Assembly (NCBI GenBank): GCA_030828385.1 | Contig: JAURCS010000006.1 | Span: forward strand, 1-64,000 | DNA from: Gammaproteobacteria bacterium | GTDB lineage: Bacteria > Pseudomonadota > Gammaproteobacteria > Pseudomonadales > Pseudohongiellaceae | Direction: 5' to 3' | Length of the DNA stretch: 64,000 bases | In this document: piece by piece, positions 43,941 through 52,514 of the stretch | Position numbering within the stretch: the first letter of the stretch is position 1 | Layout of the letters: every line of letters starts with the position of its first letter | Made by a program: the position numbers and the translations under genes | Notes under the pieces: model-generated | Told to the model about the DNA's origin: nothing | Database searches by the model: none | The model's input: only the letters and a program-made list of their open reading frames with translations

Positions 43941-44915
43941 ATGAAAACTAGTTTTCACCTGAAGGCTGTCCTGGCCCTCATGACAATCGCCGTTGGCATA
44001 AATACTACTATCGCACAGGATTTCGACATTTCGATCCAGCCGGTCGGCATACTCGGAGAAACAGGCGGCTCGGGTCCCTATCCTGCGGTTGCGCGTGCTT
44101 TTGCTGACATGCGTGAGAACACGGTGTATGTGCCCGCCACGCTGCCCGAAAAGCCTATGCCCTTGGTGATATGGGGCACTGGAGGTTGCCATGACAATGG
44201 TCTTGGTTATGCCGGATTTCTGCGCGAGATCGCGTCATACGGATTTATTATTATTTCCGGGGGATATCCGCGCTTTGAGCGCGAACTGTTGTCACCTGAG
44301 CAGTTGGCAGAGAGGAACTATAACAACTCCCCGAACCCGCTTGCTGCTTTGGAATTTACGACAGTTGCCCAACTCAAGGGGGCAATTGACTGGGCCAGGG
44401 CAGTTAATGAGGATGCTGCAAGCCCACTGCAAGGCAATATCGATCTCGATCGGATAGCCGCGATGGGACACAGCTGCGGTGGACTACAGGCAATTACATT
44501 GTTTGCCGATCCACATGTTGATACTGTGATTGCCTTCAATAGCGGCGCATTGAACGAACTACCTCCGCAACACTTGCGTCATAATAAAAACCTGAATGTA
44601 GGCAAGGAGATCCTCGATGATCTGCATGGCCCTATTGCCTATATTAACGGTGGACCAGGCGACATCGCCTACCCGAATGCCAGTGACGACCTGGCACGGA
44701 TCGAAAGCGTACCGGTATTTTTTGCTGAGAATGGCGTCGGCCACGGTGGCACATTCCACTTTGACGCAAACGGTGGTGAGTACGCGAAAGTTGCAACAGC
44801 GTGGATGCAATGGCAGCTCAACAATGACAAAGACGCTGCTAATATGTTCCTTGGCCCAGATTGCGGACTGTGCATAAGTGAGGGCTGGAAGGTGCAGCGA
44901 AAGGGAATCGAATGA
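43941..44915 (+). CDS. Secreted alpha/beta hydrolase with C-terminal DCxxC motif
   Basis: 324 aa from the ATG at 43941, which starts a signal peptide ending TTIAQ; an earlier in-frame ATG at 43806 adds 45 unlikely residues. The hydrolase core shows VIWGTGGCHDNGLGYAGFL and the nucleophile in GHSCGGLQA near residue 175, with His in GHGGTFHF. The C-terminus is GPDCGLCISEGWKVQRK. The protein at 47.4-48.3 kb has the same plan and a matching DCxxC tail. It begins a coupled operon with a cytochrome c and an OmpA-like protein. The substrate is unknown. Confidence 0.83.
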   Translation: MKTSFHLKAVLALMTIAVGINTTIAQDFDISIQPVGILGETGGSGPYPAVARAFADMRENTVYVPATLPEKPMPLVIWGTGGCHDNGLGYAGFLREIASYGFIIISGGYPRFERELLSPEQLAERNYNNSPNPLAALEFTTVAQLKGAIDWARAVNEDAASPLQGNIDLDRIAAMGHSCGGLQAITLFADPHVDTVIAFNSGALNELPPQHLRHNKNLNVGKEILDDLHGPIAYINGGPGDIAYPNASDDLARIESVPVFFAENGVGHGGTFHFDANGGEYAKVATAWMQWQLNNDKDAANMFLGPDCGLCISEGWKVQRKGIE

Positions 44916-46477
44916 TGAGAGACTTCATGCCGGGCAAACATGTTCTGCTGCCGGCGCTGCTGCTCATGGCGGTCCAGTTACACGTAGCTGCACAGAATAA
45001 CGCAGCAGGCGAAAACGAGGCGGCTGCAGATACTTCCATTGGCGCGTGGTGGGCGCCTGACGAAGGACGTCTGTTCCCCGCCTATTCGGAATATGGCAAC
45101 GCTACTGGCCGGCTCGGTATTATCAACAGCGCCGGCGATCTCGATACAAGAGAGCATCCTTTTTTCACAGCACTGGGTAGCAACGGTCGAGCATGCGTGA
45201 CCTGCCACCAGCCGGGAGATGGTATGAGCCTGTCAGTGGCGAGCATCCGTCAACGCTGGGAAGCGACTGATGGCAAAGATCCTCTGTTCGCGATGATAGA
45301 TGGTGCCAATTGCCCTGACCTTCCACCCGGTGAGGAAAGCTCCCATTCGTTGCTGTTGAACAAGGGACTGATACGCATTGGTATGCCTTGGCCACCTGCC
45401 CCATATGAACCAGATCCGGTGGAGACCGAGTTCGATATCGAAGTCGTGCGTGACCCCACCGGCTGTAACCTCAGCACCAAATGGGGGATCGACAGCGATA
45501 ACCCGACCATTTCGGTATTTCGACGCCCAAGACCTGTGCTGAACATCGCACACATGGTGGAACTGCCCCATGGAGTCGGTGCACATGATGTGTTTTTCTA
45601 TGCAGACAAAAACCTGCTGCATACCGATCCCGAAACCGGAGAGTTTGTCCAGGGACTACTGATGGCGGATGCGCGTGGGCTGACGCCGCGAAACCAGGCC
45701 CGCGACGCGGCAAAAAACCACCTTGAACTGAAACGTCCGCTGAGCGAAGCAGAGTTGCAGGCGCTTGAGGCGTTTGAGTTGCAACTGTTCGGTGCCCAGA
45801 GCTTTGATACCGGCGCAGGCAATCTTGACGGGGCGGACACACCACCCGGGCTCGGCCCGAACGCGCCGCGGCTCGCCCCGCGCGGAACACTGGGCAACAA
45901 CCCTGTGAATCGCGTATTCGGTGATTTTTCGATGTGGAAAGCCGGTCAGGCAAGCAGCGATGAATATGCTGATTTCAAGGCATCGGTTGAGCGTGGCGCC
46001 GATGTTTTCTTCAGCCGCCGCTTCTATATTAACGATGTTGGGGCCTACAACGACAAGGGACTCGGAAACCCTTTCAAGCGTTCCTGCGCAAGCGGCTGCC
46101 ACAACACGCTTGCAATGGGGATGGACATGGGCCCGTTCCCGATGGACTTGGGTACTAACACCTATCCCTGGCAGCCAAATCGTGACGATCTACCGTTGTT
46201 TAAAGTGACTTGCAAACCAAACGCCACGCCACATTCCTATCTAGGCCCGGTGGTCTATACCCATGACCCAGGGCGGGCCTTGATCACTGGACGATGCCGG
46301 GATATCGGTGCCACCATGACCCAGCAAATGCGCGCACTTGCAGCGCGACCGCCTTATTTTGTAAATGGTTCTGCAGACACGCTGCGGGAATTGGTCGACT
46401 TCTACGATCGTCGTTTCAATATCGGCTATACCGACCAGGAGAAAATCGACCTGATCAACTTCATGAGGGCGCTATGA
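44912..46477 (+). CDS. Secreted cytochrome c with CxxCH and CX3CH haem motifs
   Basis: A 521-aa protein with a signal peptide ending VAAQ. The first haem site is CVTCH near residue 94; a second candidate is CASGCH near residue 395, which has three residues between the cysteines instead of two. The overall plan is of a di-haem peroxidase/MauG-like cytochrome (PPYFVNGSADTLRELVDFY near the end). AAGGGA precedes the ATG, and it overlaps the hydrolase stop codon by 4 nt. Its end overlaps the OmpA-like start. A periplasmic electron-transfer or oxidising role is likely. Confidence 0.8.
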   Translation: MMRDFMPGKHVLLPALLLMAVQLHVAAQNNAAGENEAAADTSIGAWWAPDEGRLFPAYSEYGNATGRLGIINSAGDLDTREHPFFTALGSNGRACVTCHQPGDGMSLSVASIRQRWEATDGKDPLFAMIDGANCPDLPPGEESSHSLLLNKGLIRIGMPWPPAPYEPDPVETEFDIEVVRDPTGCNLSTKWGIDSDNPTISVFRRPRPVLNIAHMVELPHGVGAHDVFFYADKNLLHTDPETGEFVQGLLMADARGLTPRNQARDAAKNHLELKRPLSEAELQALEAFELQLFGAQSFDTGAGNLDGADTPPGLGPNAPRLAPRGTLGNNPVNRVFGDFSMWKAGQASSDEYADFKASVERGADVFFSRRFYINDVGAYNDKGLGNPFKRSCASGCHNTLAMGMDMGPFPMDLGTNTYPWQPNRDDLPLFKVTCKPNATPHSYLGPVVYTHDPGRALITGRCRDIGATMTQQMRALAARPPYFVNGSADTLRELVDFYDRRFNIGYTDQEKIDLINFMRAL

Positions 46478-47298
46478 AATTGGTTCTACGTTCATTGTTT
46501 GGCCTGCTGACACTTGGCGCTGCCTTCTCCGCTCAGGCCCAGACCTATATTAACTTCGTCACCTGTCCGGTTGTGCGGGATATCGGAGCAGAGTTAGATG
46601 TGTGTTTTTATGCTGATTACCAAGGGGAAACCTATCATCTGTCACCCATCGGACTGATCGACTGGGGGCAACCTGAGCTCAAACATCGTCTATTGGTGGA
46701 AGGAGAGGTAGTAGAGGATCAGGCCTATTGTGGCGGCAAGCGCTTTATCGGCCGTACCACAGTACTCCCTGATGTTGATCTTGAGTGCAACGATTACATG
46801 CCGTTCAACAATCTCATCATCGGCGAACAGCGTATCGACAAACGCCCGGAGCACCCTAAATATAGAAGCGTATTCGAAGCCATGAAGACCGACCCTTCAG
46901 TATCGATTCAGCCAGCGCCGGTCAGCCTCCCGGTGGAGAGCGCTATCAATGATGAGGGGGGGCAGGTGGAACGCGATCTCGTGGTCTATTTTGCTTTCAA
47001 CCGCGATCGTATAGACGGCGTAAGCGCAGGCAAACTCTTGGATTTCGCAGAAGCCGCCAAAAACGGAGATTATCAGGTTGTGGCCAAAAGTTATCAGGCC
47101 GAGACCCGCCTGGATTCAGGTGAAAAACTCGCGGAACATGCGGGCATGGCAGAGCAGCGTTCAAATAAAATGCTGCGAATACTGACGGGCCTTGGCATAG
47201 ACCCACAACGAATCAGCTTCGATAACTACGACGGCAACATCGCCGGTAGCGGTAAACATGACTGGAAACACCGGCGCATTGAACTGTCGCTGGAGTAA
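46474..47298 (+). CDS. Secreted protein with C-terminal OmpA-like domain
   Basis: 274 aa from the ATG at 46474, which overlaps the cytochrome stop (ATGA) and starts a signal peptide ending SAQAQ. The first half is Cys-containing and unrecognised (TCPVVRD, DVCFYADY, YCGGKR, LECNDYMPF). After a linker comes an OmpA-like region (VVYFAFNRDRIDG, then a weak DNYDGNIAGSG and HRRIELSLE) that may touch peptidoglycan. It is third in a coupled operon. The domain call is moderate because the central OmpA motif is diverged. Confidence 0.7.
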   Translation: MKLVLRSLFGLLTLGAAFSAQAQTYINFVTCPVVRDIGAELDVCFYADYQGETYHLSPIGLIDWGQPELKHRLLVEGEVVEDQAYCGGKRFIGRTTVLPDVDLECNDYMPFNNLIIGEQRIDKRPEHPKYRSVFEAMKTDPSVSIQPAPVSLPVESAINDEGGQVERDLVVYFAFNRDRIDGVSAGKLLDFAEAAKNGDYQVVAKSYQAETRLDSGEKLAEHAGMAEQRSNKMLRILTGLGIDPQRISFDNYDGNIAGSGKHDWKHRRIELSLE

Positions 47299-47428
47299 GC
47301 CGTGAGTAACGCACTATCCTCGATTTCATGGGCATCCTGCTACCTGGCAAGTAGCCATCGTGTATGCGGTAAATAATGAACGCAGGCAAACACTGTTATC
47401 GTCTACAGAAAAGTGATACTTCAGGTAA

Positions 47429-48307
47429 TTAAAAATTTTTATTTTGTACTGTAAAGAGCTCTCTCTGACAGTAATCGCAATCCTCAGCCAGCAGTTTTTC
47501 TCCGGCTGTATCATTTCCCTTCAGCGCATAATCCAGCCAGGTGGTGCCCAGGTTGATGGATTCAATTAGGACGCCCATGTCAGGTTGATCGTCCAGGAGA
47601 CCGTAAGTCAGTCCGTTGTGGCCGGCTCCAGTCGCTGTCACCAGTATAAAGGGGGCATCACTGCGTTTATAATTGGCCACGGCGTTATCAGCCGCCATAT
47701 CGGAAGGGCCGCCATATGCCAGTAGCACTGGGACGCTGACATCATCTATATGTTCCAGTTCAACCCCCGGAAAATTGGCAGCGCCAGGGAAAAAGCCGGT
47801 ACTCAGTGCCAGTACCGCATCCACTCGTGAATCCACCGCTGCCAGCAAGGCCTCGAGTCCACCACAGGATGTACCTGCTGTGGCAATCCTGCTGGCATCC
47901 AGCCGGCCTTTGAACTGCTTTCTGGCGGCATCACTATTTAGCCAGTCCATGGCGGCTATTGAATTTGCCGGATTGGCGGTGCCTGTTTGAATGTCTGTTT
48001 CGTTAATACCACCAACAGCGACAACGAGATAGCCACCCTGTGCCAACCCGGTCAGGTAACCGATATAACCGTAATGGGATTTCCGGCAGCCACCATTGTT
48101 CCAGATCACAACGGGTAATTCACGTTCACCATAAGCATTCAAATCTGCAGGTCTGAAAATCGTATGGGTCGGCAGGCCATTGGCGGCTTCCCGTGTGACT
48201 GCAACAGGATCAGGGGAGGATGCTGGCTGCAGATCTGCTTTTGCCAGTTGGGTCCAACTCATGCTTACCAGGATAGATAAGCCTATAATAAACATGTGTT
48301 TATTCAT
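47429..48307 (-). CDS. Secreted alpha/beta hydrolase, paralogue of the 43.9-kb hydrolase
   Basis: 292 aa from the ATG at 48307, which has GGAG 5 nt upstream and starts a signal peptide ending LAKAD; a longer frame to 48427 is unlikely. It shares with the 43.9-kb protein VIWNNGGCRKSHYGYIGYL, the nucleophile in GTSCGGLEA, GAGHNGLTYG, and a C-terminus AEDCDYCQRELFTVQNK. It is convergent with the hydrolase-cytochrome-OmpA operon. Duplication and inversion of one ancestor is the simplest explanation. The DCxxC pair could form a disulphide. The substrate is unknown. Confidence 0.83.
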   Translation of the reverse strand: MNKHMFIIGLSILVSMSWTQLAKADLQPASSPDPVAVTREAANGLPTHTIFRPADLNAYGERELPVVIWNNGGCRKSHYGYIGYLTGLAQGGYLVVAVGGINETDIQTGTANPANSIAAMDWLNSDAARKQFKGRLDASRIATAGTSCGGLEALLAAVDSRVDAVLALSTGFFPGAANFPGVELEHIDDVSVPVLLAYGGPSDMAADNAVANYKRSDAPFILVTATGAGHNGLTYGLLDDQPDMGVLIESINLGTTWLDYALKGNDTAGEKLLAEDCDYCQRELFTVQNKNF

Positions 48308-48448
48308 ATGATCTCCGGTGAAAGCTGCTATCTGCTTAATTTCGTCTTCATTATTTACTGAGGGTAAAATCAATCCACTTTGCATCGAAATAAACCTGTA
48401 GCAGTTTATAAACAGCCAGATGTTCATGAGTAAGCAAAGATCAGGAAT

Positions 48449-49384
48449 CTACCTGACAGTGGGCAGAGTACCTTGTTCTCTCATCCAGTCAAATAAGCGT
48501 GGTCCCCACAGTTCTACGGTCATCGAAAAATTGGGTACTTCGTAAACATGCAGCTCGACAGGCTGCCCGGCATCTTTCCAGATGGAGAATATGGCCAGCA
48601 GACCGTCTGTCACCGGCCCATGATTGGCCTCCGTAACCAGAAAAAGTGGTGCTGCATCGTCGGCCGGTGCCTGTATGTCCACCAATGAGGGTCCGAATAT
48701 CGACACTAGAAAATCGGGCTTTTCCTCCTCCGGCGCATCAGCCATCAGCGCGCTGAAGCCGACACCGCCTCCCGCGGAAGTGCCGATGACACCAATCCTG
48801 TCCGGGTTGATTTGCCACTGCTGAGCATTCTCGTGGACGAGGCGCAGTGCGGCATGTGCATCCTCAGTGGCCAGGCGCAGGACTTCATTCAATGCCGGAT
48901 CGTCCGGTGAGGGGTTGGCGTTACCGTTGCGAATCTCCATTTTTGGAAATACGGTGGGGGGAGCATCCGCCGGAGGTGGCGTACTGCGCCTTTCAATCTC
49001 TTCCGGTGTCATCTGCAGTGTGCGGTATTCCAGCAGAACCACTGTAATACCCTGGGCAAGCAGAGTCTCTATTTGGGCGCTTCTGTCGGCGCTCACAGTA
49101 AGCCAGCGCATGGCGCCGCCTGGCAACATGACGACTGCGGCGCCGGTTGCGTTGTCAGACGATGGCAGGTGCACTTCATAGACGGGTTCTATGGTGTTGT
49201 AGATGGTACGTTGTTCGCCGCTCTCGATCACCTGACGCTCGTATATCCAGGATTCCGATCCCTCGGCAGGATTATCATACAGAGGTTGGCTGGAAATGTA
49301 TGTGGATCTAGTTTGGGCAGCAATTAGGGTGGAATGTGTCAACAGTGTTAGCAGTATTCCAATGGCGAAAGTATATACACCCAT
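48449..49384 (-). CDS. Secreted alpha/beta hydrolase (esterase/acetylesterase-like)
   Basis: 311 aa from the ATG at 49384, chosen because GGAG lies 6 nt upstream and a signal peptide (VYTFAIGILLTLLTHSTLIAAQ, first and last parts) follows; starts at 49396 and 49426 are in frame. The core has MLPGGAMRWLT near residue 85 (oxyanion HGG-like, with the His replaced), and the nucleophile in GTSAGGGVG. It resembles BD-FAE/acetyl-xylan esterase proteins. Same strand as the preceding hydrolase, 141 bp apart. It is not close in sequence to the paired DCxxC hydrolases. The substrate is unknown. Confidence 0.8.
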   Translation of the reverse strand: MGVYTFAIGILLTLLTHSTLIAAQTRSTYISSQPLYDNPAEGSESWIYERQVIESGEQRTIYNTIEPVYEVHLPSSDNATGAAVVMLPGGAMRWLTVSADRSAQIETLLAQGITVVLLEYRTLQMTPEEIERRSTPPPADAPPTVFPKMEIRNGNANPSPDDPALNEVLRLATEDAHAALRLVHENAQQWQINPDRIGVIGTSAGGGVGFSALMADAPEEEKPDFLVSIFGPSLVDIQAPADDAAPLFLVTEANHGPVTDGLLAIFSIWKDAGQPVELHVYEVPNFSMTVELWGPRLFDWMREQGTLPTVR

Positions 49385-49518
49385 GAAGTTCTCCATATTA
49401 GAGCGATTGATGTTTTGCCTGAGCATTCTTATTAACCTGATAAAGATACACTATTTGCTTTTATCAGCAATCTTCATTGAGGATTTAGCGATCATGCCTG
49501 TCGCCGAATCAAAAGTAA

Positions 49519-49767
49519 GAAGGCGATGAGCCTCCAGGCCTGAACGATTTTGACGCGCTCGAACAATCGGTGGCGTTGCGACGTGACATCTCAAGGGTGC
49601 AATCGCGCATAGCTTTAGACGTCGACGCATCGCGGCATCTCGAACAGCATCTCCAGCAGTTTGGCTTGGTCGGTTTCACCTCAGAGATGACGTGCACTTA
49701 CGATGATAAGCACACCCAGAAAGTGGCGTGGTTCGGCGTTTTCACCAAAGCTCCGGTGGGGGCCTAG
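49519..49767 (+). pseudogene. Unidentified coding relic
   Basis: An open stretch of about 82 codons with codon-like composition but no good start. It ends QKVAWFGVFTKAPVGA and contains SRIALDVDASRHLEQHL and DDKHTQKV. The tone resembles the C-terminal end of a cytoplasmic protein, but I do not recognise the family. A tag repeat begins 9 bp after its stop codon. It is probably the tail of a lost gene. Confidence 0.4.
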
Positions 49768-49776
49768 AAAATCAAG

Positions 49777-49802
49777 AAATCAAGTAACCTGACCCCTTGA
49801 TT
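49777..49802 (-). repeat. 26-bp tag repeat, left boundary copy
   Basis: Begins AAATCAAGTAACCTGACCCC and ends TTGATT. It is the exact reverse complement of 56581-56606. The two bracket the DUF1592-DUF1552-ankyrin-NmrA block. Confidence 0.88.
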
Positions 49803-50078
49803 CTTATATTCCTTGCTTGCGGAGCAAGATAGATGCTAACTACAATCTGGTGTGAAGACGTAAACCTGTAACTGGTGCCAGTTAGATTGGACGGCATAAC
49901 CATCGCAAATATTGGAATTTTTCAGAGGAAGCTCGACGAGGTTGGAATACCTGTTTATTCTTACCAGACACAAATTGTCCGGATTAACGGACTACTTTCC
50001 CCAGCCGGGGTAATGGAACAGAAAAGGGCTAAAATACCCGCAGTTTGATTTTCCTTGTCTTGGCTTGTAGGTGATGCA
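49803..50078. other. Promoter region of the DUF1592 operon
   Basis: No gene is seen. A small palindrome CTTGC-TTGCGGA-GCAAG lies near 49813-49829. No repeat of either family is present apart from the tag at its left end. Confidence 0.35.
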
Positions 50079-52484
50079 ATGAATAGAGCAGTCAACGTGC
50101 TGTCTGTAGTTCTTTCCATATTGATCGGCTGGAGTCCTCCAGCCATCGGTGGTGATGAAGCACCCGTGAGCGGGGATATTAATCACACAGGATTTGAAGC
50201 GTGGGCAGGGAATAGTGATCGGGAACTGGAAGTCCTGGAGCAATACTGCATTGAATGCCATAACTCTTCGGATTGGGCGGGAGAGGTAGCCTTCGACATT
50301 ATGTCCTTGCAGGACCTGGATTACGACGCGGCGATTTGGGAAGAAGCGATACGCAAGCTTCGTGCGGGGCTGATGCCCCCCCAGGGAAATCCGCGTCCGG
50401 CGCGTGCGGTACTTGATGACATGGTGCAATGGCTGGGAACGGGCCTGGATCTGGCCTGGGATATGTCGCCCAACCCGGGTGCAGAACCGGTTTCACGCCT
50501 CAATCGCACAGAGTACGCAAACGCGGTGAGAGATTTGCTGGCCTTCGACGCGGCGGAACTCGTGGGCACGCTTCCCGCTGATGCAACCGCTGGCGGGTTC
50601 GACAATATTGCCCAGGCTCTCAGCATGTCGCCGACCTTGTTGGAGGGCTATCTCTCGGTGGCTCGACAGATCAGCCGACAAGCGGTAGGGGATATGGCTA
50701 CTGCACCGACACAGATCGAGTACCAGGCGGGTGGCAGGGATACCCAGCAAGCTTATGTCGAGGGACTTCCGCTCGGCACCCGCGGGGGCATGAAAGTCGA
50801 GCATTATTTCCCGGTTGATGCGGAGTACGATTTTCAGGTCGCGGCCAATATCCCCATCGCCGGTCGGGGCAACGATACAGGGCGGATGATCTGGTGCGGC
50901 GAGACCACAATGGAAGTCATGTTCAATGGCGTTTCAATCCCGGTGCAGGATCCTAAAAGTTTTCGGCTTCAGGTACCCGCAGGTACACATGAAATCGCCA
51001 TGGCGCTCATTGATGAACAGCGCTGTGTTGGCGCCGGTGAGCTCTATCTCGCCGAGATCAGTGCTTTGAGCGGCAGCGTCCAAGGTCTGGAGATTGATGG
51101 GCCGTACAATATTAGCGGACCAGGGGACACGTCCAGCAGAAGGGCAATTTTTGTTTGCCAGCCGACACAGACTCAACAGGAACAGGCTTGTGCCCGTCAG
51201 ATATTGAGTAATCTCGCCACACGTGCCTATCGGCACCCTGTTGGTGACAATGATCCTGAAGTGGATACCTTGATGCGCTTCTATGCGATGAGTCGCAGCG
51301 CAGAAGATGGCGATTTCGAGAGTGGCATTCAGGGCGCTCTGACGTGGTTGTTGGTAGACCCCAGGTTTCTGTATCGGTTTGAGGAAGAGCCGGTGGATCT
51401 GGCTGCCGGGGAGGTCTACCGCATTAGCGATTTGGAGTTGGCTTCCAGATTGTCTTTTTTCCTGTGGAGCAGTATTCCCGATGCGTCCTTGCTGGATTTG
51501 GCGGCGCAGGAAATGCTGAACGATGAGAACGTGCTGTCGCAGGAAGTGCAACGCATGCTGGCGGATCCACGGGCCAGGGCCTTGATGGAAAACTTTGTCG
51601 GCCAGTGGTTGAATTTGCGCGAGCTGGAAGAAGTGGTGCCACAGGATTCGGCATTCGATGACACCTTGCGAGAAGCCATGCAGCAGGAGACCTTGCTCTT
51701 TTTCCAGAGCCTGGTGCGGGAAGACAGAAATCTGCTGAGCCTTCTGGACGCGAATTATACCTATCTGAACGAACCCCTCGCGGCGCACTACGCAATAGAA
51801 GATGTGTGGGGCGGGTATATGCGCAGAGTTGAATTAGCAGAAAACAGTCCCCGTCGAGGACTACTGGGGCATGGGAGCATACTTACTGCGACGTCGGTAC
51901 CGGATCGCACTTCCCCGGTGATACGCGGGGCATGGATCATGGAAAACATACTCGGGGCCCGTGTGCCAAGTCCGCCACCTGGTGTCGAGACTAACCTCGA
52001 AGCGGCGGCACCCGGCCAGCAAGTACAAGCTGATACGCTGCGACAAAGATTGGAGATGCATCGTGTTGACCCGGCATGTGCGTCTTGCCACAAGATCATG
52101 GACCCCGTCGGCTTTGCATTGGAAAACTTTGATCTGGTTGGTCGCTGGCGATCACTCGACAATGGACTGCCAATCGATACCACATCGGAGATGGTCGACG
52201 GTACTTATGTCGATGGCCCCGCTACACTGCGAGCCGCCTTGCTGGCCCGGCCGGATGCCTTCATGGCTTCTATTAGCGAACGCTTGCTCACCTACGCACT
52301 GGGCAGGGAGTTGGAGCACTATGACGAGCCTGCGGTGCGAGGCATAGTGAAACAGGCAAACTCTGAAGGGTTTACCATGACTGCATTGGTGAAAGCGGTT
52401 GTGATGAGTGCCCCCTTTCAACAGCGCATCAAGCTGGAGCCAGAGTCTTCAATCACTGCGCAAAATTTGTCATCTCAGCAATAG
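50079..52484 (+). CDS. DUF1592-family protein (DUF1587/DUF1595/DUF1592/DUF1588/DUF1585) with two cytochrome motifs
   Basis: About 801 aa with an N-terminal signal region. In order: a Planctomycete-type cytochrome motif CIECH near residue 57, DUF1587 (RLNRTEYANAVRDLL), DUF1595 (ATRAYRHPV), DUF1592 (LELASRLSFFLWSSIPD), DUF1588 (RRGLLGHGSILTATS and RTSPVIRG) and DUF1585 with CASCHKIMDPVGFALENFD. This layout is common in Planctomycetes and some Gammaproteobacteria; the function is unproven but periplasmic redox or polymer degradation is suspected. It is 30 bp from the DUF1552 gene, its usual partner. Confidence 0.92.
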   Translation: MNRAVNVLSVVLSILIGWSPPAIGGDEAPVSGDINHTGFEAWAGNSDRELEVLEQYCIECHNSSDWAGEVAFDIMSLQDLDYDAAIWEEAIRKLRAGLMPPQGNPRPARAVLDDMVQWLGTGLDLAWDMSPNPGAEPVSRLNRTEYANAVRDLLAFDAAELVGTLPADATAGGFDNIAQALSMSPTLLEGYLSVARQISRQAVGDMATAPTQIEYQAGGRDTQQAYVEGLPLGTRGGMKVEHYFPVDAEYDFQVAANIPIAGRGNDTGRMIWCGETTMEVMFNGVSIPVQDPKSFRLQVPAGTHEIAMALIDEQRCVGAGELYLAEISALSGSVQGLEIDGPYNISGPGDTSSRRAIFVCQPTQTQQEQACARQILSNLATRAYRHPVGDNDPEVDTLMRFYAMSRSAEDGDFESGIQGALTWLLVDPRFLYRFEEEPVDLAAGEVYRISDLELASRLSFFLWSSIPDASLLDLAAQEMLNDENVLSQEVQRMLADPRARALMENFVGQWLNLRELEEVVPQDSAFDDTLREAMQQETLLFFQSLVREDRNLLSLLDANYTYLNEPLAAHYAIEDVWGGYMRRVELAENSPRRGLLGHGSILTATSVPDRTSPVIRGAWIMENILGARVPSPPPGVETNLEAAAPGQQVQADTLRQRLEMHRVDPACASCHKIMDPVGFALENFDLVGRWRSLDNGLPIDTTSEMVDGTYVDGPATLRAALLARPDAFMASISERLLTYALGRELEHYDEPAVRGIVKQANSEGFTMTALVKAVVMSAPFQQRIKLEPESSITAQNLSSQQ

Positions 52485-52514
52485 CGGTAGACAGGACAGA
52501 AAACGGAGCAAAGC

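Noticed and set aside
45471-45953. Several minus-strand frames inside the cytochrome gene
   Set aside because: Arg/Pro/Ala-rich antisense shadows typical of GC-rich coding sequence.
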